In this document: positions 33,510 through 46,800 of the stretch, piece by piece
Position numbering within the stretch: position 1 is the stretch's first letter
Layout: every line of letters begins with the position of its first letter
NCBI GenBank assembly: GCA_936440205.1
Contig: OW387149.1
Location: 11,304,114-11,368,113 of the forward strand
From: Lepidonotus clava
Taxonomy: Eukaryota; Annelida; Polychaeta; Phyllodocida; Polynoidae
Length of the DNA stretch: 64,000 bases
Direction: 5' to 3'
The notes under the pieces: model-generated
Told to the model about the DNA's origin: nothing
Seen by the model: the letters and a program-made list of their open reading frames with translations, nothing else
Databases searched by the model: none
Translations under genes and position numbers: made by a program

Positions 33510-33970
33510 GATGTAAAGAGGGGCAGATCCAGGGGGGTCCAGGGGGTCCTGACCCCTCCTCCCTCCCCCCCCCCCTTTTTTTTTTTGGTTGACCCCTTAA
33601 CCCTTTAGACCCCACAGATTATGGGTATGAATTGCTGTATTTCCCCAGGATTTCCATGGATTTCCCTCAGGAATTCCTTAAATTCCTTATATTCAGAGAC
33701 AATCAAAGGCTGACCAACTTACATTAATCAAAGTTATAGAAATAAGATTATCAGCACCAAATAGGGAATTGAATCAGTTTTTAAACGATATATTTGCCAT
33801 TTTTGTATGTTGAATACTCGTAACAGCATAGACTTAGGAAAAATATGGAGAAATAATGGAAAAATTTCTGTTTTTCCCGGCGGCTACAGCCGGATTGGGG
33901 AGTACACCCTCGGGCAGCCATGGCCGGATTGGGGGCTAAAGGGTTAACTACAAAAAGAGGGGGAAATGTT
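33510..33970. mobile_element. Diverged CAGGGGCGG-family MITE remnant in unit A
   Basis: GAGGGGCAGATCCAGGGGG, C-rich and G-rich tracts and a TTGGTCGACCCC-like phrase match 43085-43160 in unit B, so the insertion predates that duplication. Unit A holds extra sequence here (about 33600-33950) with TTTCCC-type repeat phrases. Ends are not clear. Confidence 0.45.
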
Positions 33971-35170
33971 GCACGTGAGTGTGCGAATGTACATCATTTT
34001 AGTACTTAGGCTCTGCTATTATATAATATATAATAATCCTCAGCATATAGCCTTAACTATAACTAAGCTGATCCCCCTTTTGGAAATGCTGTACATCATC
34101 AACCCCTGATAAAGGCAGATTCTATGTGCCAATAACTTTGAGGAGAAACTTGATAACAGGCCACACTTGGTGTCAATGCTAAATGGATCATTTAATAAAG
34201 AGATTGTTTTGAATAAAAACAATCCTTGTTGAAGTTGCAATTGATTCTTCCTTGTTCGTTCTTCAATGCATAATCTTAGCAGCTATCAAATCTTATTTTT
34301 ATACCCATGCATTGATCAAATACCTATATGATTACCATATGCTTCTTCATCTAAATTCACACTATTGTTGCTGTTTAAATGTTTTAGTTTCAGTACATTA
34401 CGCTTTAATCAAATGCTAAACATATTTATCATCGTACCCTCTTCTTTTTTTCTGTCTTCTGCATAAAGGCATAATTGTTGAATAGTTCAGGACTATATAT
34501 ATTCTTAAAAGGATGTCACAATGCAATATTTAGTAAGGGTTCCAAACTGTTATTATGATGAAGTAAAAAAAAGATAAGAAGCAACTATTGTGAATGTCTA
34601 AAAAAAGAGATCAGTGTTTGAAAGTGTATCTAGATCTGTAATAACCTTAGTGTTCTATTAACCTTGTTCAATGTTTAAGTGTTGCACTTATGTCCAAATG
34701 AAAACCTCAATAATCTAATACAATTACAATTCAAATGTGATAATAACAGAGCCATAGAGTAAAAGTCACTTTCTGCTATGTTCTAATAATGTTCTCTGCC
34801 GTCCTGCAACGATGAAAAAATAGAAGGCTTCTAGAACACAAGCCTTCCAGGATGCTAACTCACAACAACGTTCAGCTTTACTCTGAGTGCCGCCTGTAAC
34901 GGCCCCTATGTATGATGGTGCAATACACGTCACTTCCTTCCTTACTCTCCACCTTTGACAAAGAGTTATAGCAAAGGTGTGCGCTCATGTAAACACCACG
35001 CTGAGCTACTGAGCATGGACTGACCATCCGCATCACTACACTATAGACAAAACTGGTTGGTGGACTCCCATAGCATGATCCGTTTAAATTCTTGAAAAAA
35101 ATACAAGATGATTTCCCAAACAAACCTGAAACAGGCACTCTTTGTCTTAGAGATAACCAGGACAACAATT
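33971..35170. other. Unit A 3' flank without gene
   Basis: This stretch aligns by eye with unit B (43160-44760) but lacks about 570 bases present there (43770-44335). No open frame or RNA gene is supported. Confidence 0.55.
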
Positions 35171-35194
35171 TAACTCCGTTAGCAACTGCAACTG

Positions 35195-35570
35195 CTGTAA
35201 ATAACTTTTTTTCCAGTTCTAAATTTCAACTTCTCAAAAATTGTAGGTCAGAACAATTAGCCAGACATGGAACACATTACTAGATAATATGAAAAATGCA
35301 AAAACAAAAATTTATTTAAAAAATGCCAGGGCTCGATTTGACTGGCTCAGAACCATAAGAGAAACCAACCTTCATATTACAAAGTATTGACATTCATTAT
35401 AGCCTCTTGTTAGATTTCATTATATAACCACATTTTAGGTAAATCTCATTGTATAATCAATTTATCTTGTACATGTACCCTTGTAGAGGAAGTCACAGGA
35501 TATCAGTCAAATCTGACTGAGTGACTTTCGCTTTAAAAATGCAATAAAAAAATAATAAAAAGGTGAAAAT
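35195..35570 (+). mobile_element. LINE 3' fragment in unit A, internally deleted
   Basis: Matches the C-terminal LINE coding remnant of unit B (44817-45340) at both ends but lacks about 165 bp of its middle. The shared 3' region reads GGCTCGATTTGACTGGCTCA. The frame is not intact. Confidence 0.6.
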
Positions 35571-35814
35571 CTAGCAAAAGATATAAAACAAACTGGTCAG
35601 CTATACAATCCATGTCAATTCCAACCAACTAATACTATATGTGATGCCTTCTCTATTACTGATATATTATGGACACGTTGGGCAAATACTCAAACAACAT
35701 TAAAGTGTTTCAATCAAGCAGCTTAGATGCGGTAGCATCAAGAATATGGAAAGTTCTCTTTCTAAATTTACCAGAGATTATTATTGATTTGTATAACAGA
35801 ATAACAGTATAACA

Positions 35815-35890
35815 GAATTATAAATACTTGTATCTACCCCAATGCCTGGAAACTGACTACTGTAGTCCCTATTCCAAAAATGTCTTCAGC
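35815..35890 (+). mobile_element. Scrap of LINE reverse transcriptase, unit A
   Basis: ATAAATACTTGTATCTACCCC and the bases that follow match the segment at 45905-45968 in unit B that reads IYPDAWKLATVVLIPK, a start-of-RT motif. Here the site has no SINE. The RT sequence then breaks off. Confidence 0.6.
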
Positions 35891-36084
35891 TGAAGATGTC
35901 AGAGGCTGGGCGGTCATGCCCTGTCCCGAAGTCACACTCAGTATCTCCGTCAGGATGGGGAGTTTTCCAGATGGGAGGCTTGGCCTACCCTCTACCATCA
36001 AACCAGGATGACACTCTAGTCGGTGTATTTGGTTTTTTGGCTTGAATTGGACAACAATTCACCAATAACACTAAATAGCCCAGT

Positions 36085-36735
36085 GATCCAAATTTCTTTG
36101 ACTACACGTAAATATGTGTCTTTGTAGTAAATTTTGAACAGATTCCACGCTGATTACATATGAATCTTTGCTGGGTGGCAGACTGACCCTGTCAAGCCCA
36201 GCCTGGGTGTGCCGAGAGGTGCCAATTAAACTATTACAAACTTTTGTTGAAATTTTGGGGAGAACAAGTCCTCCACATGTAAATGAGATCTAAATGCCTG
36301 TGAATTGCTCTGACTGCCAATAAATATGTGTCACTGTTAAAAACACCATGAGCACATGAGACCTAAATAACCTTGAATTGCTTCAACTATATGTAAATAT
36401 GTGTTTTTGCAGTAAATTTTAAAATAGATTCCACACAGATTACATATATGAATCTTGACCTGGGCGGCGGAATGACACTGTCAAGTCCAGCCCAGGCACA
36501 CTGAGAGGCGCAGATTCAGTTTACAGTCAAAATCTTGGCCAGAACAAGCCCTTAACATGTAAGTGCTTATGAATTCCTTTGACTATACATAAATATGCAT
36601 CATTTTCTCAATTTGATTTAGAAAACATGCAAATTACATGTAAATTCCGGCCGGGCTGTAGCAGATGCTGCTTGTAAGCATGCCGCTGGGCACCCGAAAC
36701 GCGAAATCTAAATGTACAAAACTTTTGTGTGCGAA
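36085..36735 (+). repeat. Satellite array 1 (~205-216 bp monomer)
   Basis: Degenerate head-to-tail monomers marked by GACACTGTCAAGTCCAGCCC, CTGAGAGGC, ATCTTGGCCAGAACAAGCCC, GTAAATATGTGTTTTTGTAG and GATTCCACGCAGATTACATG. Two to three monomers plus partial ones, lying at the junction of units A and B. No coding frame. Confidence 0.8.
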
Positions 36736-39326
36736 GCCCTGGTAAATCCACTTAAAACTTGCAAAACTCACCTAAAAGCCTGATTAAACTTCTACACCCA
36801 AGTAAGTCTAATTTAATCTATGATTGTACTTCATATCAACTCCATGAGATGGCATGAACGTGAGGACTTTAGAGACTTGGACAAAGGGAAATCTACCTCC
36901 TTGAAATGGACTCAAAGTTTAACTGGAAATTTATTTCTGTCATACTCGCGACACGATTTACTTGTGATCCCGACTTCCAAATTTTTGTTATCAGAAAATG
37001 GATTCCGAACATGTACTAGTCTGTTATAACACTACTCGATTTGTGATCTATATGTGTCATCATTACCAATCTCTGTTCAAACCATCCGAGATTCCCACTT
37101 GGGAGCATTTTTGGGAAAAGGGACCTCTTGGCAATTCATCATGACATGAAATATTATGTGATTATAGAGAAACTACTCTTTCAAATGCTGCAAACCATTC
37201 TAGTATATTCCTGATAGAAGCTGAGATATGTCTATGCGAACCTTTCTACCTCTTTTAAATGAAGAACACCCTATTCCCAAATTGCTGTATTTGTTTCCAT
37301 TATGGCAACTTAAAGTTACATATGTTTTATAAAAAAATGAGTTTTCATTTCACTGTCATTCTAAATAAATGTTTATTTATTCAGAGAATAAAATACAAGT
37401 TTATCAGGTAGTAACGTACTGAATGAGGCGGGCGAAAATAGCAGCAACTGCGAATTTGCAGAGAAATGATAAATACAAATCATAACAAGAACTTTTCATG
37501 ATTGCACAATCATGGTGTTAGGTGTTATAAACTTATCATAAATATTTTCACTATCAACATGCAAACTGAAAAACATTAATCTTAATTTTTAAATGAAATA
37601 GTCATAAAACAACTAGATAACATCTTTTTCCAAGAATCCAAATCACAACAATCACTTTGTATGATTGCGTAATCATACTAACAACTGCAACCAGTTCCTA
37701 ATTGCTACTTCTCTTTATTCTTATACAGATACCAAACATGTGCTTGGAGAATGTCAAAATACTTTGAACCAGCTACACCTCTGACAAAGTGAAACCTCCT
37801 TTCTCAGTTTCCATTCATGGAGAGTGATGAACCAGTTACTTTACTATAGAAAATACCTATTCACATTTTTGGTAAAAAAAATATGATTTCTTTTCCAAAT
37901 TACAGGAAAACAAAATAGAATTTCAAAAGTTTCGAACCAAATCACCATACATTAGAAACAGAGCTAAGAAACTACATATAGTTTGATACTTACAATGCAT
38001 CCACTACTTAGAAAAGTGGAATTTATCACAAGATTCTAACAAGCTTCGCTGGTACCCATCATGCTGATTAAAATATAGAAATGATTGCCAGGAACAAGCT
38101 TGCAAAAAAAAAGTGTAGAGAAGGGGAGAGAAGGCCCGCCTCCTAATAAGATCACCCAATACCAAACCAACTTGAAATTTATTTTGGGAATATTTATCAC
38201 TATACATTGATTAGTATAGACAACCTAATGATCATAATAATCATCAGTATCAAATTGTTGTCTATAAAACATTTATCAATCATCCAAGAAATTATCGCAA
38301 AGGCTTTGTGATAATATCACAACAATGTATTTACAATATATTAACTTCAAGACTATATTTCTTCCCAAAAAGTAACATATAAGATGTGGTGTATGCACTC
38401 AAGGTAGAAACCTGCTCAAAAACAAATTAAAAAATACGTCTTGCTGGTGATGAAATGTTTTGGTATTGTCTATCATTTTCAAAATAATTATTGTGAAATT
38501 CTTTTTGTCGTTGTTCCTTGTCACAAGTCATTCTAATGGGCCCCTATGTGAAATATCAACTATAGTTTAGTCAGAGGCCATCAGTGACTGCTGATAATGA
38601 GAAAATTAATAAGTATATTTGATGTTTTCCAAAAAATAATGTTTCCCTTTTCTCATTTGCAAAAATTGTGTATCTGTGATTGATCATTTTCAGTTGTCTT
38701 AACAAAACATCACACAATGAGCATAATTAGTATTTTGATATTCCAATTTGGAAATAACCAGCAACATAAGGAAATTAGTGTTGTTCCCCAAGTCCCCAAT
38801 CTTTGCTGCTTTCGCATTTTTATTTAAATTGACGTGCACATTTCTGCTTTTTTATGCACAAAGTGCACGCTATGCAGCCCTAACCCTCTCGCTAATCGGG
38901 TATATTATACATAAGTACCTTCCTGAAAATAGGCAGCTTCGAGAATACATACATAATTATGTAGATGTATTTATAACTGTTTTATTTTGTTGGGGCTTTA
39001 GATAGACAGGGAGTTCAAAACAAAAAACTGTCACATTTATCTGTTCATGTTCATATTACTTGTCTAATTTTTTAGCTGCTCCTGCTCCTGTCACGTCACT
39101 ATTGATTTTAACCCTCAATGTCATGTCACTTGTACTCCCTGTCAAGTATTGAAATTAATAAAATGGCTTTGTCAAACTGTACATTTCAGGGAATCATGCC
39201 CTAAGTGGTACTACGATCAGGATTAGATCGGGTGGTAAAATCATTAACAGATGGCTGCTATCTACCACACCACTTCCTCCCACACATCTTTGGATTACCG
39301 CCTTATCTGTTACTGTATTGATGGTG

Positions 39327-39357
39327 TATATAAGGTATCATGTTTCTTCAGTCAGTC
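39327..39357 (+). promoter_or_regulatory. TATA box and initiator of lipocalin copy B
   Basis: TATATAAGG at 39327-39335 with TCAGT at about 39352, as in copy A. Confidence 0.75.
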
Positions 39358-39392
39358 ACTAACTGCCTTGTCCCTCAACCACCACAGTCAAG

Positions 39393-41831
39393 ATGAAGGT
39401 TTTCGTTGCCCTTGCTGTAAGTAGAAGTTTATTAAGCTACATTCATGTTATGAATATGGGTCATTTTTAGGCCTTCTTACAGTATACTGGTTTGAGCAGG
39501 CTCCATTGTGATACTACTCAGTTATTTTAAACCTGCTGGAAGCGACATCAATAGTCCTTAATTAATTTGTTAGAGTAGTACTGACATTGTGTAAATTCTT
39601 CAAAATCTGGCTAACTCAAACATACTTTGAACTGCATCAAACTGGACATATTTGCCCATCCCAAAGGTACTGCAAATATTCTATATTTGAGCAATTTGAA
39701 AATCCGTAAAATTCTGCAAATTCTATGATACTTGAACAATTGAACCACCCTGACAGTTCTGCACACTCCTCTATGAACATATAAATTTATATACGTTTTG
39801 ATTTTTTTTCCAGCCAATTGGATTACAGTGGTTTAATCATGGTCAAAATTGACCATGATTAAAACACTGTAATCTATATGACTGGAAAAAAATTGTGGAG
39901 TTTTGGTTTAAAATTAAATTTTGACCATGATTAAAACCATGTTTAAAATTTGACCATGATTAAAACACTGTATTCCATATGGCTGAAAAAAGAAATATAT
40001 AAATTTGTACTATACATATTTTCACACATTCCAAGCAGTGCCAACCATGTTAAAAATATGAAGCTGCTGATTCTTTTTCTTCATACTTGACAGCACAAAA
40101 TTATGCATATTTGCTGTATACCTTGACTTGTTCTGTATGACCTTATTCAATTTTTGTAGGTCCTTTTTGCTGTGGCTTATGCCCAGGAGGAGACGTGCCC
40201 TAAGGTCAACCCTGTCAGGAACTTCAAGTACTCTGACTTTGAGGGACAATGGTAGGTTCATTGTGTCTTTCATTCAAAAACTATTTTCAGAGCAATGCCA
40301 TTCTTACTATCACTGACATTGAGCTCAGTCTGTTCTAAAAGCTACAGTATTTTTTCTTTTGATACTCAAGATAAGTTTGTACTTTACAATAATCATGGCA
40401 GGTCTCTGAAACTTAATTCCAAACATCTGATAACATTTTTGTGTGAAAATGTTCAAGCATACAAATTTAACCCACCACTGTTGCCACATAAATAGTAGAC
40501 ACAAATTGCAACCTTCTAAATCTATAGCATCATTTTTCATATATTCCTAGGTTTGAGATTGGACACTACCGTAACTCTGGCCCATCCATCTGGAGTGAGC
40601 AGTGCTTCTGCAGCACCAGCAATGTAACTCAGGACTGGCTGGGAGAGGCTGAGGGAGACTCTGTCTATTCCTACGTCTGTGACATCGAACAAGCTAATGG
40701 AGACATCCAGGCCTTTGACTGTAAGCTAGCTTATCAAATAAGTTTCTGTATTCGAAAAAATATTGAGTAAAGGTTTTGATGTTTTTATATATTATCATAA
40801 TTATCTCACATGCCTTGTACCTCAAAAAATTTAAGGTTTATCATATAGTTGAGTATGATATAATGATGAATGCCCAATCTGTTAACTGATTTAGATTTTT
40901 ATTCACCAATTTATTTTATCTGATTTTTATTCACCAAATATTTGAATAGTAATCATAACCAGCCTTCCAAACAGGTAGCTAGACAAAAATGGTGACTGGA
41001 ATTATGACCAAGGAATTATAATCACTCAGAAAAGTATAGAAACATGTTTGAGTAAATTATTGCTACCTGCCCCCACCATACCTTACCCTTTAATGGGTAA
41101 AGGTAGGTACACAATATAATTAAGTAAAATGTGTTATTTTCAGCCACCCTGTTTGGTATGTCACCCCCTGGTAAGTGGCAACAGTCTGTTGTTCCTGGCT
41201 TTGAGGCTCAGACCTTCACCGTGCTCGAACTTGATGATGGCCATGCCCTGGCCTACCGCTGTGGACTCTACGAGAACATCGGTCTCTCATACACTGTCCA
41301 GGTAGGTAGAAAAGATATTGTGCACAATATATTTTTGTGTATAGTTTATCAGCTGTGCATGTAAATATGCTAACACGGCCTGGGTTAAAAATTGCAGACA
41401 TCATAGGTCTCTGGTTACCCAAAGGTGACTGTGACTATATGATCGCAATGTCTTGTACAATTTAGTTTTAAATATATCTTATGAGCTTCATTAGCTCTAA
41501 CTATGCAAACATTGTTGGGTTGAAAAACCATATACATCAAAGGTGTCTACTCACCCAAAAGATGACAATCTCATCCATATAATGATATGTTTAAAACGTG
41601 TTGTTATGTGCAATATACAATGAAATTGTCTTGCATATCTCACTGGTATATGAAAATGTTTGATCTATTATACAACTCTTATTATTTGAACAGTTCCTGT
41701 CCCGCACAAACAGTCTGGATGCTGCCGTCATTGCCAAGTTCCAGGCTAAGGTGACTGAGTTGAAACTGAACCCCGAGGGTGCCAAGTATGAGACTGTGTC
41801 CCATGAGGGATGCTCTTATGAGGGCCATTAA
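39393..41831 (+). CDS. Secreted lipocalin, copy B, 193 residues, five exons
   Basis: Exons 39393-39416, 40160-40251, 40551-40720, 41144-41301 and 41694-41831, same borders and phases as copy A. The protein differs from copy A at three positions by eye: VLELD for VLDLD, SRTNS for SRSNS, and AAVIAKF for AATIAKF. Signal peptide, G-x-W, cysteines and the NVTQ site are unchanged. Exon 3 (170 bp) differs from copy A at only two silent bases, while introns have clear substitutions and indels; intron 2 is much shorter here (299 versus 438 bp). AATAAA follows the stop at about 41863. It appears fully functional. Confidence 0.93.
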
Positions 41832-43084
41832 ACCAATATATTAGCTTAATTATTTATGAGAAATAAACACAATATCATCAAACATTTGTTTTTTGTCATA
41901 TTGGTTCGAACTTTAAGTAATGGGTGGTATATGTAATCCAGTTGCTTAGTTGTCACAAGAAAATTTAAAAGAATGAGTCAAATTCCAAAGAAAGGACTAT
42001 TTCATATGGAATGTACATAAGGGTAAAAACTTAAAGTATGATGTGATATAACCCAAAAATGACTAATGAACTGAATAATAGTGATCTTAATACATCATAT
42101 TCATATTTTACATACATACTATAAATACTGGAAGAAAACAAATATTTACGTGTAAATATTTTGAGAAAAAGACACATAAGTACACTAAGTATAAACATTG
42201 ATATTCAACTTTCACACCTTTATCTAAAGCTATACTACATAAAAATTACAAGGTATTCTATTATGTTTTTGAATCTGTGATTTAAACATTGCAATTTGAC
42301 CTGACCATTAATTTTAATTCAAATGAAGTACTAGCAACATTATTAATCATATCCATTTCAGAGAAGATAGTTGTACATAATGTTGGAGTTGTCTATAAAT
42401 ATTTCACTTATTTATATAAATATAGCGCAGACTGACCCTATATAAATATACTCATTCACCAGGTGAATAGCATGGTAATAGTGTGCATATCATCCCAAAC
42501 ACTTGAAAGCAGTGCATCTTTTAAACAAAGGACAGCAAATGGTTTGCTTATAGTAACGAGTATAGAAAGAAGAGAGGGTGTGCCGAGACCAGGGGGCTGG
42601 CAGGCGGGTGGTTAGGGACTTCACACCTCTGCATGTGGCCATTTGGTGACTGGGGGTGGCCAGGACATCTGGAGTTAACCAATTTATGACAGGCCAGGAG
42701 AAATGTCCCTATTTCAGAGGACTTATGATGTTTTTTCTCATAAAAAAAGATTTTTATTTTCATAAAAAGTCATTTTTACTATTTCTGCAATAATATCCTT
42801 CAAAATGGGTAGATACAAGAGAGTCTACTCATTAGTCAACTTTAGGCCCTAGACATTATCACCCCGGCCATCCAGCACCCCTATGGGGGAGGGGGTGTTA
42901 GGGTCATTAACAGGGCGGTCCTGGTAGGGGCCTCTGATCTGTGATCATTGGTCACACCATTTAACATAGATATCAATGGCTGACAGAGCCCTCAGATATA
43001 ACGACCCATAAAACTGAGTCTATCTTCTTTCTATACTCATTATTTATAGTATGAGGAAGGCCCATGCATAATTGCATTGGATAT

Positions 43085-43160
43085 GTCAAGAGGGGGAGAT
43101 CCAGGGGGTCCTGACTCCCATCCCCTTTTGGTCGACCCCTAAACTACAAAAAGAGGGGAA
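43085..43160. mobile_element. Diverged CAGGGGCGG-family MITE remnant in unit B
   Basis: GAGATCCAGGGGG and TTTTGGTCGACCCC match unit A near 33520-33590. Both copies lack clear ends. Confidence 0.4.
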
Positions 43161-43769
43161 AATGTTGCATGCGTATGTGCGAATGTACCTCATTTTAGTA
43201 CTTAGGCTCTGCTAAAATATAAGATATAATAAGCCTCAGCATATAGCCTTAACTATATATCATATTACTATTATGCTGATCCCCCCTTTTGGAAATCCTG
43301 TACAATCATCCACCTCTGATAAAGACAGATTCTATGTGCCAATAACTTTAAGGGGAAAATTAATAACAAGCAACACTTGGTGAATGCTAAATGGATCATT
43401 TAATAAAGAAAATGTTTGGAATAAAAACAATCCTCGTTGAAGTTGCAGTTGGTTCTTCCTTGTTCTTTCTTCAATGCATAATCTTAGCAGCTAGTCTTAT
43501 TTTTATACCCATGCATTGACCAAATACCTATATGATTGCCATATACTTCTTCATCTAAATTCACACTACTGTTGCTGTTTGAATATTTTATTTTCAGTAC
43601 ATTACATTTTAATCAAACGCTAAACATATTTATCATCGTACCCTCTTCTGCTTTTCTGTCTTCCCCATATAGGCATAATTGGTGAATAGTTCAGGACTAT
43701 ATATTCTTAAAAGGATGACACAATGAAATATTTAGTAAGGGTTCCAAACTGTTATTATGATGAAGTAAA

Positions 43770-44335
43770 CAAGAAGCAAATGACTATCAAAGTTCCAATT
43801 GTTGGAACGATCGATGTTCGCCCTTAACATAACAATGGACTTTTCATTGTGTTTGAAAGGTAATTGAACAAAATGTCACTATATCTAATGTATGTAATCT
43901 ATAGCAATGGTCGTCCCTCAATAAACTGAAGGCCTTCCTACAACCTGAAGGCTATATGGGCTATGAGTAGTGATCACCACCACCACTCCTGCTGTCACAC
44001 ACAACTCAGGGAGGGGCTTAGGAAAGGGGCTCCTACTAATAGTTCTAGGTCCCTGCACCCACCCACCTAGACCTGCCCACCTGCAGGTGACGGAGTTCAA
44101 GGAGTGGGGGTGGGGGAGGGTGCAGGGGAGAGGCCTGCCCACTCAATAACACTTGATGCACACTAATTGTCCTTGCTTACAAATGCATGCCGGTGGACAA
44201 AGGCCTGCAGTTACTTGTATGTAAGATTGTGTAACCGGGCAATCAGATCAAAGCCCAAATACCTACAAAAGACATGACTGATTGAGTGAGCCCTTCCCAT
44301 AAGCTACAATACTAAAAACTATAATTAAGGGCTCA
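43770..44335. other. Segment present in units B and C but not in unit A
   Basis: AGCAATGGTCGTCCCTCAATAA, CCACCTAGACCTGCCCACCT and TGAGATTGTGTAACCG occur here and again at 53580-53850 and 55060-55185. Unit A lacks all of them. Either unit A lost them or they arose on the lineage leading to B and C. No gene is recognised. Confidence 0.6.
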
Positions 44336-44816
44336 CAAAAAGATAAGAAGCAACTATTGCACATGTCTAAAAACCAGAGATCAGTGTTTGAAAGTGTATC
44401 TAGATCTGTAATAAACTTAGTGTTCTATTAATCTTGTTCAATTTTCAAGTGTTGCACTAATGTCCAAATGAAAACCTAAATAATGAAATATAATTACAAT
44501 TCAAATGTGATAATAACAGAGCCATAAAGCAATGTAACGGTCACTTTTTGTGATGTTCTAAAAATGTTCTCTGTTGTTCTGCAACATTAAAAAGAATTTC
44601 TGAAACATCACATCCTTAGCTGGGGAAGCTATAGACAAAACTGGTTGGAGGACTCCCATAGCATGATCGGTGTAAATTCTGGAAAAAAATACAAGATGTT
44701 TTCCAAAACAAATCTGAAACAGGCAATCTTTGATTTATAGATAACCAGGGCAACAGATGTTAACTCTGTTACCAACTGCAACTGCTGTAAATAACATTTT
44801 TCCCAGTATAGAATTG

Positions 44817-45340
44817 TTCTGATGAGAAGGTTGTACATGAGTACTATAAATTTTCAACTTCTTGAAACTCAGAGATCAGAACAACTAGCCATAACTATTT
44901 TCAATATTCTGAAAAAGGGAAACACTTCATTCCTTATCGAAACTCTGAGGACAGCAGATCATAATCACAATACAAGAACAAGAGACAGTCAGCTTTATCT
45001 TCCTAAACCAACAACAAACTTTTTAAAAAGAACTTTTACCTACCGTGCCATTCAGACATTGAACACATTACCAGATATTATAAAAAAATGCAAACGACAA
45101 AACATGATTTAAAAAAAATGCTACGGCTCGATTTGACTGGCTCAGAACCATAAGAGAAACCAACCTTCATATTACAAAATATTGACATTCATTGTAGCCT
45201 CTTGTTAGATTTCATTATATAACCATATTGTAGGTAAATCTCATTGTTTAATCAATTTATCTTGTACATGTATCCTTGTAGAGGAAGTCACAGGATATCA
45301 GTCAAATCTGACTGAATGACATTTGCTTTAAAAATGCAAT
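44817..45340 (+). mobile_element. LINE 3' fragment in unit B
   Basis: The + frame 44822-45112 reads HNHNTRTRDSQLYLPKP, then TNFLKRTFTYRAIQTLNTLP. This is the signature at the end of many CR1/Jockey-like LINE proteins (NTR...LPRP..N..KRSF.YRG...WNSLP). The reverse transcriptase core is missing, so it is a 5'-truncated old copy, shared with unit A. Confidence 0.75.
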
Positions 45341-45486
45341 AATAATAAAAAATGTGAAAATCTAGCAAGAGATAAGAAAACAAACTGGTCAGCTATACAA
45401 CCCATGTCAATTCCAACCAACTAATACGGAAATATGGAAAGTTCTCTTTCTAACCTGAGATTATTATTGATTTGTATAACAGAATA

Positions 45487-45901
45487 GAGTCGTATCCCGA
45501 CCTCGCGCCTCCGTCACGCTTCAGTGAAGACTGGACAAACAAACTCACGCGGTTGGTGGAGCGCGACCTCTAGTTGGTGCAGGGTTATTACATAATGCTG
45601 ATAAGGCCTCTGAGCACCCTTCCCATTGGCTAGAATTAAATCAAAACTTCTAATACTGAAAAATGTTTTAGAAATACAAGGCAATTGTTCACAGTTACGT
45701 TTTATATATCAATAAAAAGATCACGATCTGCACTTTGGGATCATTGTTAGAGTATTCTTTTACCTTGTATACCTAAAAAGTTATAGGGGGTTGAATATGA
45801 CCAATTTACACATGCTCAAAGAGAAAATAACCCCCAGCTTGTCTGGGCAGCAGTTCTGGGCAGCAGTTACACACTAGGTGGCGTGGTCTGGAATCTCATC
45901 T
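45487..45901. mobile_element. MITE-like insertion specific to unit B
   Basis: Unit A runs straight from ACAGAAT to TATAAATACTTG, whereas unit B has about 410 extra bases. The ends (AGTCGTATCCCGACCTCGCG and the inverse of GCGTGGTCTGGAATCTCAT) form an imperfect inverted repeat next to TA. No coding frame. Confidence 0.55.
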
Positions 45902-46800
45902 ATTATAAATACTTGTATCTACCCTGATGCCTGGAAACTAGCTACTGTAGTCCTTATTCCAAAAAAGTGAGTGAGTGAGTAATGGTTGCTTTACGCCGTT
46001 TCGACAACTAAGGTCATATTCACGGCGAAAACAGGTTGAGATGAATTCTGTCTTTGGTGACAATATCTATGAGATGAAGGTGAAAGGGCAGGCAAACAGC
46101 AGGGGATCAAAACCTGGAAATCATTTCTGCTGTACCTTATCCCTTAGTGAACCCAGAAACAAACTGGGAATCGAACCCAAAGAACCACTTGGTCAATGCA
46201 GGGTCCCCCCTATCGTCACCTTATACAATCAGCAGGGGCTACTGGGGGCCTATTCTTCCCTGGAAACCCCATGGGTTACACCTTCTCAATCAGCAGGGGC
46301 TACGTGGGGCCTATTCTCTCCTGGAACCCCCATGGGGTATTCCAAAAAAGTCTTTAGATGATGACACTGGTGACCTGGGACCGAGTTTGCTTTTACCCTT
46401 GGCCAGAAAGATCTTTGAGCACTGTGTACATGACCAACTCATGTATGCCATTGAGGATAATAACATTTTAATTAAATTTCAGAACGGCTTTTGGAAAAAA
46501 CACTCTACACTCCAAACCATTTTTGATTTTACAACTGACATTTATTTAGATATGAACAACACTTACAATACAATATAATTATAAGCCATATAATTATACT
46601 GATTTCAAAAAAGCATTTGACACTATGAACCGCAACATTTTAATCGGAAAATTAACCAGGTTTAACATTGGTAATGCCACTATATGGCTCTTTAGAAACT
46701 ATCATACAAACCGTAAGCAACAGACTATCATTGAAGGTCATAAATCCTGTATTAAACCTATTAAATATGGCGTCCTGCGATCTTCCCTGGGGTGGTGGAA
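45902..46800 (+). mobile_element. LINE reverse transcriptase fragment split by a SINE
   Basis: Pieces read IYPDAWKLATVVLIPK (about 45908-45965), then after the SINE LLLPLARKIFEH..., IKFQNGFWKKHSTLQTIFDF, and FKKAFDTMNRNILIGKL. These are conserved blocks of the non-LTR reverse transcriptase fingers and palm, including the A-box AFDT. The frame is broken and the catalytic FADD box is lost where satellite array 2 begins. Confidence 0.75.
45969..46338 (-). mobile_element. Full-length tRNA-derived SINE inside the LINE fragment
   Basis: On the minus strand it runs from a G/C-rich head (AGTAGCCCCTGCTGAT, with a B-box-like GGTTCGATTCC) to an (ACTC)n tail. It is flanked by 13-bp target duplications ATTCCAAAAAAGT at 45956-45968 and 46339-46351. 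The matching site in unit A (about 35872) is empty. Other copies of the family are at 57360 and 57927. Confidence 0.85.

Larger units (their letters stand above)
28318..36779 (+). repeat. Lipocalin tandem unit A
   Basis: First of three large direct repeats. It begins at CCTGATTAAACTTC, a phrase that recurs at 36780 and 47331. It holds a ~1.5-kb conserved upstream region, the lipocalin gene, a conserved downstream region, LINE scraps and an array of a ~210-bp satellite ending near 36735. Identity to units B and C is visible over most of its length, with indels. Confidence 0.85.

Noticed and set aside
36085-36735. Satellite array considered as a decayed gene family
   Set aside because: Monomers have stops in all frames and a regular ~210-bp spacing across three loci, as expected for a satellite.
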